A stretch of 64,000 bases of DNA. It comes from Mycteria americana (taxonomy: Eukaryota > Chordata > Aves > Ciconiiformes > Ciconiidae). Positions 1 through 12,800 of the stretch are shown one piece after another (position 1 is the stretch's first letter; every line of letters begins with the position of its first letter). Location of the stretch: contig NC_134365.1 in assembly GCF_035582795.1 (NCBI RefSeq), forward strand, positions 75,931,635 through 75,995,634, written 5' to 3'. The translations under genes and the position numbers were made by a program. Under the pieces are notes generated by a model. The model had not been told where the DNA came from, made no database searches, and saw only the letters and a list, made by a program, of their open reading frames with translations.

Positions 1-721
1 ATCCTAAACTCAGTAAAGACAATCAAGAATTTAACATTCCTTAATTTGCAGAGGGTTTTGACTGTGAACTAACATACAACTGGTTTATTATTTCCTTTAC
101 TTTTCCTTTTTTTGTTTCCTCTAGCAATATTCTTTTGCTAAACATACCTACATATATGATTAATATACTTAAAATAGCAAGCAAGATCACTACCTATACA
201 TGCAACCCAGAAAACTGATTCCCAAGTACATTTTCATGTTCTTGCTTAAATACTCTTTACTCTTCCCATGATCTCAGTTTAAAAAATATTTTAGTCCTAT
301 TAACTTGCATTAAAAACTGTGTACAAGCTAACCTTATGACCTGCTTTTCAGATTTGCAATTTTTTGTACAGTCAACTAACTTTAATTTAAATCATTGAGA
401 CAAAATAGGAAACAAATTTCATACAGTGCCCCTTGTTTTCAACATCTCTGAATCTCACAAAATGTCACAATAATTTAATATTAAATGTCTTCATGATGAG
501 AATTTCCACTCTAAAGCTAAGATTTGCAGGGGTTTTGAAGAAATACAAGTCTGGTATCTGCTATACACATGATTTGGAAACTCAAATACTAAATTTGGAA
601 ACAGAAATACTAATCTCTGTGACAATTTAACAAACAAAACCAACCATCACAACAAGACATTTGTAGCTAACCTTACGTGCACTGGGCATATTACACCTTC
701 AAAGCAGTAAATCTTACTTAC
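1..721 (-). other. DNAI7: CASC1/DNAI7 intron 7 (partial)
   Basis: AT-rich intron sequence running off the left edge. I see no further exon or recognisable repeat in it. Confidence 0.7.
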
Positions 722-868
722 TTTGAGGAGGTGTTCTGTTGCTCCATTGTACTTCTGATGAAGCAGATTCTGCAATTCCAGAATAGATTCCTGGTACTGG
801 ACTGTTTCTTTTTCTGTTATCTCATTTGGTGGTGTGTCCAATAAAAGAAACTGCAACTTCTCAATTAA
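722..868 (-). CDS. DNAI7: CASC1/DNAI7 coding exon 7 (last exon in window)
   Basis: 147 bp (49 codons, phase 0) between CTTCTAG and GTAAGTAAG. It codes LIEKLQFLLLDTPPNEITEK, then VQYQESILELQNLLHQKY, and ends HLLK. The match to the Thr-Pro-Pro ... Gln-Tyr-Gln-Glu-Ser-Ile segment of CASC1 is clear. The next exon would lie left of position 1. Confidence 0.93.
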
Positions 869-3800
869 CTAGAAGACATTATTGGTGGGAAAAGTATCTC
901 TGTTTTGACACCACTCTTAATACACTGCGTGTTCTGTCACAAAAAGCGAGGCAAACTTGCTTCCTTTGTACCTAAACATATCTTTGTCGCAGAAATAATC
1001 TTTTCCTAGGATATCTGTAGAAATTGTGCTAAGCCAGCATTATCAGATAGACAGTCAACCATGCAAAGTTCTGGAAATTCCAGGGTCAAGTCTGCCTTCC
1101 TTCATTCCTCTAGTCCAATTCCTTCATTCCTTAACCTGTGGGCTGTGAAATCTTAGCTTATGAAATAGATCATTTATTGAAGCAGTTGGTCATATGAAGA
1201 AACTTTTGGTCAAAAATTAGTTTTAATGAAAAGCTTGCAGCTTTATTTTGGAACCATATTTTTCTATAGTAATAATCTCAACTACGAAATCTTAAAAAAA
1301 AATAGGAAGACATACAGCAATTACATTTTAATTCTCAGAACAATCTTTAGCGTGATGTTTGGAACTCTGTCATTACATTGTTTTCTTCCACTACATGCTA
1401 GTATCTTAACATCTAGATGCTTGTATAGAACTAAAAAATTCCTAGCTGGCCAAAGTGACCTGCAGCACTGGGACTAAGGGAGGATTAGATTACATTTTAT
1501 GCCTCCCTCAGACTTGCCAGACTCTTCTTCCTCTTAGCCTGTGGAATCGCAGTGCCACTGCTCATTAAATGCGTGGCAAAGCAGCAGCAGAATTGTAACT
1601 ACTACTGTCTTTTTTGTATTGCACCTTTAAATGGTCTACCTTGATAGTGAGCACATCCCTCAGGTGAACTGCTGATCTACATGATCTCACAGTTCGGAGA
1701 ATTTAAGTTTCCTCTAAAACCATGTAGAACAGGAAGGAAATGCTCAAGTGTTTTAGACCAAGAGAAGACAGACAATCTTTTTGACATGACCTTGCATTTC
1801 CAGTAGGGATGAAACAAAAATGCCTATCTTCTAGTATCATGTAATACGTTACTGAGCGTACAGTGCAAGGTAGTATACATTTACAGGGCCTGAAGTAGCT
1901 GTAACTGCTTCAGTGTTGGATGGGAAACACACAGTGGGGGTAGGAAGTGTGTTTGTGGGAAAGACATGACAGCAGGGAGAAGAGTGGTGAGAAGGAACGG
2001 AAGTGGGCAACTGCCAGGCTTTTGCTTGGGTTGCAGTGTAGAAGAGAAAGGGAGGAGTTATCTGTTGAAATTCTTGGAAAGGACCAGCACATTCCCCGTT
2101 GGCTCAGAAAAAGGCAGTATGCAGAAAGTGAAAATTGCAGCACCCAGCAAGCATTGCAAGATAGGAAACCTAACACTTGGAACCAAACCAGCCCAATGAA
2201 AGCTGTATTACGCATGCGACTTTCACCCCCAGTTTCTGGAAGACCTCATTTAACTTTCTGAAAAACGCTATAAAGTTAGCACAAATGAAAATAAAATCCT
2301 ACATTTACAGAGCAGCCACAAATTGCTTAACATTGCCTCACAAACCATCAATGGTTGGTGGCTTGCATTTTGGGAACCCCTGCTCTTACATGACACTTTG
2401 CTGGCTGCAAGTGTTATACAATAAAGCTGCTGTCCACTGAAGCATCTATATATGACGTGAGCTTATATGTTCTGGCTCAAGACTCTTTGAAGTGTACATA
2501 GCAGGGAAGATGGATGTTGGAATACTAGAGGTCAGTGTAGAAACGTTACACAGAAACCCCTCAAATGCACTGCATATTTAAAGTCAATAGTCATCTTTAG
2601 AGTTAACAATAAATCTGTAATTTAAAAAATGTAAAAACTGAAGAAAAACTTCTGGGTTTTGAAGGTTATAGCCAATTTCAGTCATTTGGCTGAAAAAAAA
2701 AAAGGAAGAAAAAAAGAAAAAAAGGAAGGGGGAGGGGACTGTTAAGGATATGTTCTGGTAAGCTTAAACTGAAAAATACCATTTTAACACTTACATTTAG
2801 CACCTGTTCTCCCTTCTCCATCACAAGTTGAATGTCCTCATTTTGATCTTCACGCCATAAGCTCATGAAAGTATTTATTTCCTGCAGTACAGTTGGGTCA
2901 GGACTTCCATCACAACTGAGGTAATGCTCCCACTACAGAAAATGTTCAAAGAAAAGTAGATACAGGCATGTGGTGCAATGACTATCATTATTATAAGAAA
3001 AAGGAGGATTCTGAAAGACAAATATATTATGGTGATACATTCACACCTGCATCTAAACAGGACTGTAACACCACCTGGCTTATCACTATGCCAGAAAAAA
3101 AAAGGTTTAGTTTGATATTACTGTGTTAAGATACTTCTGCCCACCTAACATCTGCTGTTTATACTTAGCCATTTATTAGTGGTTTCTGTTCTGCTAGGTA
3201 GAGCTTGCATGTCTACAAAAGCAATTAATTCAGTACCTGCCACAAATGAGGGGCTGAAAGAATAAATGACTGAGAACATAAATGAGGAACCGGTACAGGT
3301 GGAAGAGGCAGATGGTTCTCAAACCAGATACTGCCAACAAAACTGAAAATTCCTACACTGGCAATAAAGCTGCTTAAGAGCCTTCTACTCCAACATGTTT
3401 ATTCCTCCTTTCTCTGCCTCTGAAGGAGATTTCCTCCTCCTTACCAGCAGCAATTCAGCTGTTACAGAAACCTCTGGTGGGAATGTGAAATCCTAGATTT
3501 ATTTTTTTTTAATAATTTCATTTTCAAATCAATTATTGGTCATTCTTATAGGTGGGGGAAGAAAAAAAAATCTGCGACAGGCTAAACCCACTTAACTCTA
3601 CGCATGAGCCTAACATTCGTTCATGGGATCAATTTATCACCTATGATGTAATTTTTTTCATCCATATAGTAAGATATTAAGGAAACATTGCCTCCCTGTT
3701 TACTGTGAAGATTAATAAAGCAATGTTACTGAAGATTGCATTACAATGTAAAATGGATCTTTTAAAGCAAAAGCGCCTGTATAATTGCATTCCCAACCAC

Positions 3801-6800
3801 TTCCATAACCATTTCCACTGAATTCAAAAAAAGCAATAACAGGTAACTGATCAGTGCACTGGAAACTCCTATACAAAAGACTGATCAGTCTTCAGTAATT
3901 AAAACATCTGATTTCTTTTTTTTTTACATCTTTGCACTTAAAAGAGCTTCAGTTTCATCATGAGGAAAGCACATCCTTAAGAATAACAGCAGTTGTTCTT
4001 TGAGAAAAAGGATAAATTTCATGAAAAGTTGTAAGCATATCTGTTAATCTGAATTAAAATTGTTCAGAAATGGACATGGAAACTCAGCATTTGGTATTAT
4101 ATATTTCTTTTGCCCTAAATATTCTTAACAACAGACTAATACAAACTCTAGTGTTTCCCATAATCTAAATAACTTGAAGATTTATTTTTAAAATAATAGT
4201 TCTCTTTTGCCATTACTTTTCAAAACAAAAAAATTCTTATGTTTCTCCTTCCAAGAAATACTCTTCAGAAAAATCCATAAACAACTGTCCCCTTTCAAAA
4301 TGACTGGCAAATTCTCTTGTTCACAAGGATAATAAAGTCAGAGCTTGTCATCAACTGAAAAAGGTAATAAACATCATCCAAAGGTGTCAAGATGTAACTG
4401 TGAAAATATCATGCTGCACCCTTGTGGCAACGAATGCTAAGGGCACACTGGAAGAGTGTAACCAGTGTGCCTAGGACTGACTGTTTCCTCTGCAGGGCTC
4501 CTGAGGCCACATCTGGAGTGCTGTATACAGTTTTGGGTCCCTCAATACAAGAGAAAGAGTGGTAAATTGGAGAGTCCAGAGGAAGGAAATTAAGTTGGTT
4601 AGGGTACTGGAGAAAATGACACATGAGGAAAGGCTGAGTTTTGTTAATCTGGAGAGGACTAACAAAGCTAAGGGAGGTGCTAATTGCAATCTACCAGTAC
4701 CTACAGCGGGGTTACAGAGAAGACAGAGGCAATCTTTCCTCAGAGGTGCACTGGGATGATGTGTCATGACAATTAGGCAATGATCACAACATGTAATAAG
4801 GGAAATGCCAACTGGATTTAAAGAAAAATTGTTACAATGAGAGTGGCAGAGCTGTCAAAAAGGTTGCTCAGAGATACTGTGGTATCCCCATCCTTAGAAA
4901 TTTTCAAAACCCAGCTGAGGACCTTGATCTAACTTCAGAGTTTGCCCTGCTTTGTGCAGGAGGTTGAACTATATGAATTTCAAAGTCCCTTCTAACATGA
5001 TTTATCCTATGATTCTAAACTTGTTCCGCAGAGGCTTTATAAAGGATTAAGTGATACACAAGACAAAGAGAAAATCCTTGTGTCCACAAGTCTATTTAAC
5101 CTTACCTGGAACCAAACTGACCAAATCTCATATCAGAGATCTCATAATCAAACATCATTACTGAATGACGTTTCCACAAGATGGATTCACATGAGTGAAA
5201 TGTTCTACTAGTGTATTTCCATACCTTAGTATTTAAAATTTAACTTTACAGGCATATAGTACTATTGGGGGGTGATTCAACCACCATGTACATCACCCTA
5301 AACTGCTGACATTAACTCTTAGCTGCATTTTCACATATTTCCAGCCCTGATATCTGACCTAGATTTGTGCCATATCCTTCAAAGTTTTGGCCAACCTCTC
5401 TCCAAATGATGACCTGTGATATCCAGGAACCACTGGAACAAATGTTGTCAATTGTCTCAAATTCTACAAAAATATTTTTAAGCCCTGGTAGAGCTTTTTT
5501 TAATGGAATGTTTAAAAGTAGAATGAATTAAACAAATAGAAAAGGAAGGACAAATACCAGAACATCTGAAACTACAATTTCTCTTGACTGCTGGGGTAAG
5601 CTGTGGGGCCCTAATACTTTGATCAGCCAGGCAGGCTTCTCTTTGCCCATGTTTCTTTTCTGTGTACACTGAAGTATAGAAGATAGAGGAGAGTGAGGAT
5701 GGCCAGTTACTACCTTGAGATGGGACTTGAAATGCAGTCATAGCACACACCTAAGTTCAAGAAATGGAAGCATTCCTGGATCCTGTAACGGGAGACATAG
5801 CCTAAAGCCTCTTCATTCTCGAACCTCTACAACACTGGGCAGATTTTGGAAAGAAAGCTTACCTTTGCAAGTGCTCTATAATCTGTTTTCCACTGCTGTG
5901 CAGACAAAAACTTCTGTTCCAGTGAATGAAGTTCTGCTAGTTCAGATTCCCTTCGTTCTTGATCCTGTTTTTATACATACATATATCTCAAACAGAGGAG
6001 TTAAATATTTGGTTTACTACTTACAATTATTTTATATCAAACAAAAAATTTAGGATATTTGAATGAGTTATGGTTTAAACAAATCCAAACACTGAGAACT
6101 TGTTTTTTGATGAAACATTTAATTGAGAAGACTGCAGCAGTTCGCAATATGTTATTGTCATCATATTAGTTGCTAAGCCATATGATAAACATAATGTGTC
6201 ACATGATTGTTAACCTCTCACTTGAACAGTTTCCATATCATCATCCTGGAACTACCTCTAATGTAAGGATATGTTGGAAAAATGTGTGCAAGATTTTTTT
6301 CCATATAATTTCTATTATTTTAAATTTATACTCTCTCGAGGGGAGAAAAAATTATTCTGTGAAGGACAAGAGGCACAGGCAAGAGTGACTTTTTCCTGGG
6401 GGAAAAAAATAAATTGTGGTAAATCTATTTTTTTTTTCTTTTAAACACAAAAATATTTAGATATTACCAATCAGGTTTTGTTCTGAATTCCAGTCTTCTT
6501 AGAAAAATAAACATACGTATTCAAATACACACACATATATATACAGGCACGTACACAAATCAACGCAAATGTGCTAATATGTAAGCACTTCTAGAATTTA
6601 TACCAAAAATTTCTTGCCACAACTGTACCAAATGTAATTATGGGGAACACAAAAAAATATATCCAACTGAAAGTATAGTGGAAATAGAAAAAAAGAAGCA
6701 TTTATTCAAACTGGAGTATCACGTATCCCAAAAGTTAATGTATTTAACCACAGCATCTTTATGTATCAAAAACAGGCAAGACTATCTTGTCTCAGAGAAT

Positions 6801-9800
6801 TTTTCTGAATCAAAGCAACAGTAAGTCAAATATTGGCTTAGTGAAAGAATACTATAGAAAAAAATTCAGCACTATTTCTCTTGACTTTACATGTATTGTG
6901 TTTTATTTAATTACTAATACCAGCTCACTGCCTTCTCAACTTGTGGGATCTTATACAAGAGTACCTTTCTGTGATTTGGCTAGATTTTTCATTATTAATT
7001 TTAATCTAGCAATGCTAGAAAATTTCCTCTACATTGTTCCCAACACTAAGGACATAAGGAAATTCCTTTCCATTCTCACACTAAATTAATAATGTTTTAC
7101 AGACCTTGTCACAAGTCTAGAAATAGGATTAGAACTTTCCAGTAACTATTGAGTATGAACTAACTTTTGCCTCAAGCTTCTCCCTCTGCTCTTGTTCAAT
7201 TCTCTCCTTTTCAAGTCTTGCTGCTTCTTCTTGTTGAGCTTGCAATCGGGCTTCCTCTGAAGATTGGGAAATATATCAAGAGCATAATTATATTTTGCTT
7301 AATTAAACCAGACGAATTATTTTCTTATTAGCTGTAATGACAAAACAACCATAATAATGAGCAACACAAAGGTGTATCTTATATTGCACAGAAACCTTCC
7401 AAATGAGCCAAATTACTTTGAACCACGGTACTAAAACACACCCTCTATGGCGCTACCCCTATCAGACTGTTACAAGTGAAGACAATGATCAGCAAGCCCT
7501 CTTTTACCTCTCAGAAACAGCAGCAGGAGTGCCCTCTCCCTTTATCTACAGCTTGAACAGGCCCAGGTTCTTAATCCAATGTCTATGGTGAAACTGCCTG
7601 AGTGGTTCAGTCCCAAGTTAGTCTTCTCCTCTCCTACAACCTTTGGTGGGTACCTCAATCTTATAGTTACTTCTTCATGGAAATCCTCTTCAGGATCAGT
7701 TACTCCTGATCACAGTTTTAGCTTTTCTTTGCTGCCACAGGGACTAGAAAATCAGAGAGGATTTGAAAACTAAAATTTATTTCAACCTTCAAGCCTTCAG
7801 CTTAAGCTAGCACAGCCTAAGCATCAATCCAGATGTTCCCAAACAGTGGCTTGAATGTCACTGCCTACATGCAAATCACTTCACATATATCTATGTTGCA
7901 CATAGGCAAGAGCAACAGCAGTTCCCAAATCTGCCTTTGCTTCTGCCATTACCCCTATCCACAGAAGTTACTAGTGATTAGTAGTCACTTACTATTACTA
8001 GCAGTCATAGCACGCCCAAACTCCCACCAGGATGGATTAATCACAAAAAAGGAAGTAAAAGAGATGGATCTGATGTTCAGACAGGGGTATCAGGCTGTGA
8101 TACTAAACTGCAGAAGCAGACATGTTCAGATGGTGACAACAGGTAAGTCATGCAACTGGGATTTCATTTTAAGGGATACAGTGATATAGAATAGAAAGAT
8201 CTTGAGGAAGTGGGTGGAGAATCAGTCACTTAGAGTAGAGACAGAAGTAAGCCCAAGAAAACTACACTTTAATCTATCCTAGTTTGTAGTCACCTTACCT
8301 GCTACCCCTTCAGAACACCAGCTCACCCCCTGCCAACAGAAGTATTTTGTTGGCCTTCTTTGGAAAAAGTCCTTTTCAGAGAATTTCTCTTTATACTGAT
8401 AACTAGGCTTGAGGGGGGGGGATAAAACCACAAAACACTGCATTTCTAACTTGCTGAGAATATTTCAAAGGGGAAATGGTAAGAGAGGGGAAAAAAAAAT
8501 TTAATTATTCCAGCCATCCTCCTTCCCAAGTTCCTAATGACGGTAGAAGTAACTACAGAAAAGAGTATGGCTCTAATAGGAAAGTGAGATGTGGGAGATG
8601 GTAACAAGTAGCACAGAATTTGGCCCACACAAGAAAAGAGGGATGAATCACCTGTATCTGTGAATAGAGATAGATATTGGTGCACATAGTTTGGGAGATT
8701 ACTTTCTGTCCACTTATTTAAAATAACTGATTTGTGCCATCAACATTCCCTGTAAATGAAGTGCACAATACCTTCTTCTTTCAGCCGCTTTTCTTCTTCT
8801 TCTTTCTGTAACCTCAGTTGTTCAGCTTTGCTAACTTTCTTTTTGCCACCAGACTTAATGTTTGCAATAAATTAAAAGAAAACAAATGTCAGTATTACTT
8901 TAATACATTTTGGGAGGTATTCACCCTCCATAACTTTGCCTTTCTTATCTGATCCCTGAATTAAGATTTTAGACTCACTACACAGCCAATAAAGCCTCCA
9001 GAACAGCAATCCACATCCTGGACTCAATTTTCTTCTCATTTTCATGATGCAATATATGCTTTTACAACTAATATATTATCCTATGCTAGACACTCCTGAA
9101 CATGGCCACAATAGGAGAATATTAAAATCTCTTGTTTTAATGTAGAAATTTAATAACAGGTAGATCTGCTAAGAAAGTGGAAGTTACAACTTCAAATGTT
9201 TTAGGAAATACTGGGAAATGTATTTCGGGACACAGGCAAGTCTGGCGTTTAGAAGCATCTAATTCACAAGACAACTAACAAAGAGTTCTCTTTTCCGTTG
9301 TAAAATCCTAACTGCAACTTAAGACAGTTAACTGTTCAACCTCTACGCTAATCCTAGAATAACTATATTTTACATTTGCGTTTCTTAGAAATTATCTTCC
9401 TTATCAGTTCTTTGCAGTCTGGGTATACATTTTAAAAAAATAAAAGACAACGTAAGTAACATGCAAAATCTACTGTCATGTAATAGATTAACCAAAATAG
9501 AACACTTATTTTTGTCCGGTAATTCAGAGGTTCCTCACTGATGATATATACAAAAACTTGATAATTGGAGCTGTGCACATGAGGCCACATTGCCTTCAAG
9601 AGACTTGAACAGCTAGGATGTGGAAAGCATAATTCTCTTCGGATTTGAAGATGTTTGCTAATGGCCCCTCACTCTTTACCTCACCAGCAAAAGGAAATAT
9701 TATTGGATGGGTTTTTATTTTTTATTATCATTTTGTTTGGGTTTTGTGTTTGTTCAGTTTTTTGTGTCGACAGAGTCTTGGGATGTTTAACCAAACGTGT

Positions 9801-12800
9801 AGGATCAGCACTGTCACTAGACAACAGCACTTAATGACACACAAGAGGAAAACACTGATTTCCTGTTAATACAGTAGCAAAAGCAGCCTCAGGTTGCAAT
9901 CCTCACCAAGCACATAGTTACTAAGGACTAAATTATCTTTATTCAGTTTTACTCAGTGTTTACACAGGTAACACTGCCATTGTATTGCACACATAATAAA
10001 ACTGCAGTCAATGTGCCTTGACTGCATCTGGGGTTGATGGAATGATACCAGGGAGGAGTGCTGTTTCTGAAGGCAGATGCTGCAAAGACAAGGCCTGAAT
10101 ACAACAGACTAACAACAAAAAAAAAAAAAAACCAAAAAAAAAACCAACCAAAAAAAAGGTGAATACAACAGATTAAAAAGAAAAAAAAAAGGGAGGGGGA
10201 GGCAGGGGCCAGGAATTAAATCAAAGCAAGTTTATGGAGCTTGTAAAGACAAGGAGGCTGATTTTGTACTGAACTACAAAATTAATTCACAGCCAACATT
10301 ATTGTTTATGAGTAGGACAGATAAGGTTATTTTTTTTGTACGCATGAGAAAATAAACCATGATATTCTGCATAGGCTCCAGCATACAGAGAAAACAAAGA
10401 GCGACAGCAGCGTAAACGAAGGTTGAAAGCAAAGGTACGGATGACAAAAGACAAGAAGTCAAGGAAAACAAATGACTTGCATTTGGTGGTGTATCTACGT
10501 GCTGGCTGAACAATGGTATTCTGCCACTGCCACACACAAACGAAAGAGAATTAAATTAAATCAAATGTTTATTTTTTTAAAACAGAGAAAATATGGAATG
10601 TAAGTGGGTTCAGAGTGCGAGGCAATGTGAAAAGAGGAAGTGACACATTCTCTACTTAGGCACCTAACCTGGACGTTGCACATCAGAGACCTGAGTGCCC
10701 AGTCCCCATGCCATCACTGGTGAGAAACAAGGGCTTACAAGGGTTCAGTCAGGTAAGGTAAAATGACTAAAACAGTATGATTTTCATCCACAGTGTCAGC
10801 AAGAGAATATAACTGGATGGTATCACAATGTAAATAAGCACTAAGGATCAAAGGCATCTGTTAGGAATCCAATCCTCCTCTTCTGCAGAGAAATGGGTAC
10901 AGAATGGTACCAAACCAGCACAGTAGCACCATGTGCCCATCTTGCAGATGTGTAAATAAGGCAATAAAGAAAGAGGTCCAACAAAGCTGACAGGGAGAGG
11001 CAACAAAAGAGGACTTAAGTCCAGACAGTTGCAAATGAACACGATGGTATTATGAAGTCTTCTCATCCACTCCACCCGAGTATTCCTAATAATTTGGTAA
11101 ATATTGTTACAAGTAATCCAATTGATAGGGAACTTAGAAATAATCAAGGAGAACCTTTGTAATTCATCACACACAAAGTGTGTACAAATACTGTTATTTC
11201 ACATTTTTATTCTGACTAGCATATTTTCAGATATAAATAACTACTTGGAAAGCTATTCACTTTACACAAATGTAAGTTTGAACACAAAGGTTATCACGAA
11301 GCTTGAACAAAAACAATGGTGAAAATTAGTGCCAACAACAAATGTACACCCACCAGAGATAGCGTGCATCTTATCACATTTGTTACCAAAGCATTTATTT
11401 GCAAAATTCTCCTAGAACAGAGTCAGTGAAAGCCACAAATCTGCCCATTAAGATTTCAGGGAAGAATCAGTTCCTTCCAGTTTAAAAAAAAAAAAAAAGT
11501 CTTTGATTACTTTTCTTCCAGTGAAAATGGAAAATCTGCTTGTTTCAATTACTTATAATCACTTTTTAGTCAACTTCTTTTCACGTTCTTATGATTTAAC
11601 ATAGTACTGACAAATCTGAGATGCACAGTTCTCCAAGGAATACATTTGAATGTGTTCTTTTTTTGAGGGAGGGGTGGATAATTTCATTATCACTGAATTA
11701 AGAATAATCCACGGGCATGAATTTATGCAATCTAGTTTCCCATGGACTTCTGTCTGTTGTCCCCCCTACCCATCATGTTCTGTGCCCAGCTCGCGGCCTA
11801 AAGCCAGGACACTGGCTCTCTGCCCAGACATCCGCTGCCAAGCAAAACACACAGCAGCTGCACTCGCCACCTTCTCTCTAGTAGTTCTACAGGAACACAA
11901 CTCAGCCTCCTTGCAAAAGGCACATAAGCTTAGTGTCCTGGAGACGCCTGTTCCTCTTTCAAATTTGATTGAGCCTGACCAACTGGCTCAGAAGAAATAC
12001 AGATTAAAAAAACAAAAAAACCCACCTTTTTCTTTTTAAAAAGCACATTTGCATACAATTACGGTGTCACAGCACCTTTATTATGACAGAACCTCTTAAA
12101 AATAATGCTTTGTAGACATTAAGTCCAGAAGTAACTGACGCTTACTTTAATTTCAGTATGAAGTGCTTTGTAATTTTACTCATATAATTTCCAAAATAAC
12201 AGAATTGTCCTGGCACACTATGTAAATGAACACTGCAAGGGTCAAAACGCTGTATGTGAACTAGAGCATAGTTCTGCCTACCTACCTTTTTTTTCTTTTT
12301 TGGACCCTAGAAGATGAGGGGGGGGAAAAAAAATGGAAAGTGAGCATCAGAGAACAGGGTATCGAGTATAAAGGAATAATTAGAAAATACAATTATTACA
12401 TAAAATTAGATTATATTAACTATTGAAAAACTATAATGACAATAATTTCAATATTGCAGAAAATTATCCACTAACACATAAGTCCGGACCACCACAATTT
12501 ATCAGGCTATATTGCACTTATGGTTATAGAAGTATATCTACTTATTCCCACTGTTAAAAAATTAACATACATCAAATATGCAATTTAGACCGAGGCATAA
12601 TTTAGTAAAAAAATATTTGCAGCGTTTTCTGAACTCATCAACTGATACTGTGCGCTATTCCTGACAGCACTAAAGTACAGCATGCGATGACCTAGAAGAA
12701 CACAGAAACACCACTGAGTCTTTTGTCATTCATGGGGAAACTGCACATGAAGTGAAGAAATGTAATTAGGAGACTTTCTCCAAATGACTACAGGAAATAA

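Noticed and set aside
1910-2261. ORFs of about 100 codons on both strands
   Set aside because: They lie within a CASC1 intron, with no family resemblance and mutual antisense overlap.
4471-4767. 98-codon minus-strand ORF
   Set aside because: Antisense to the CR1 3' fragment.
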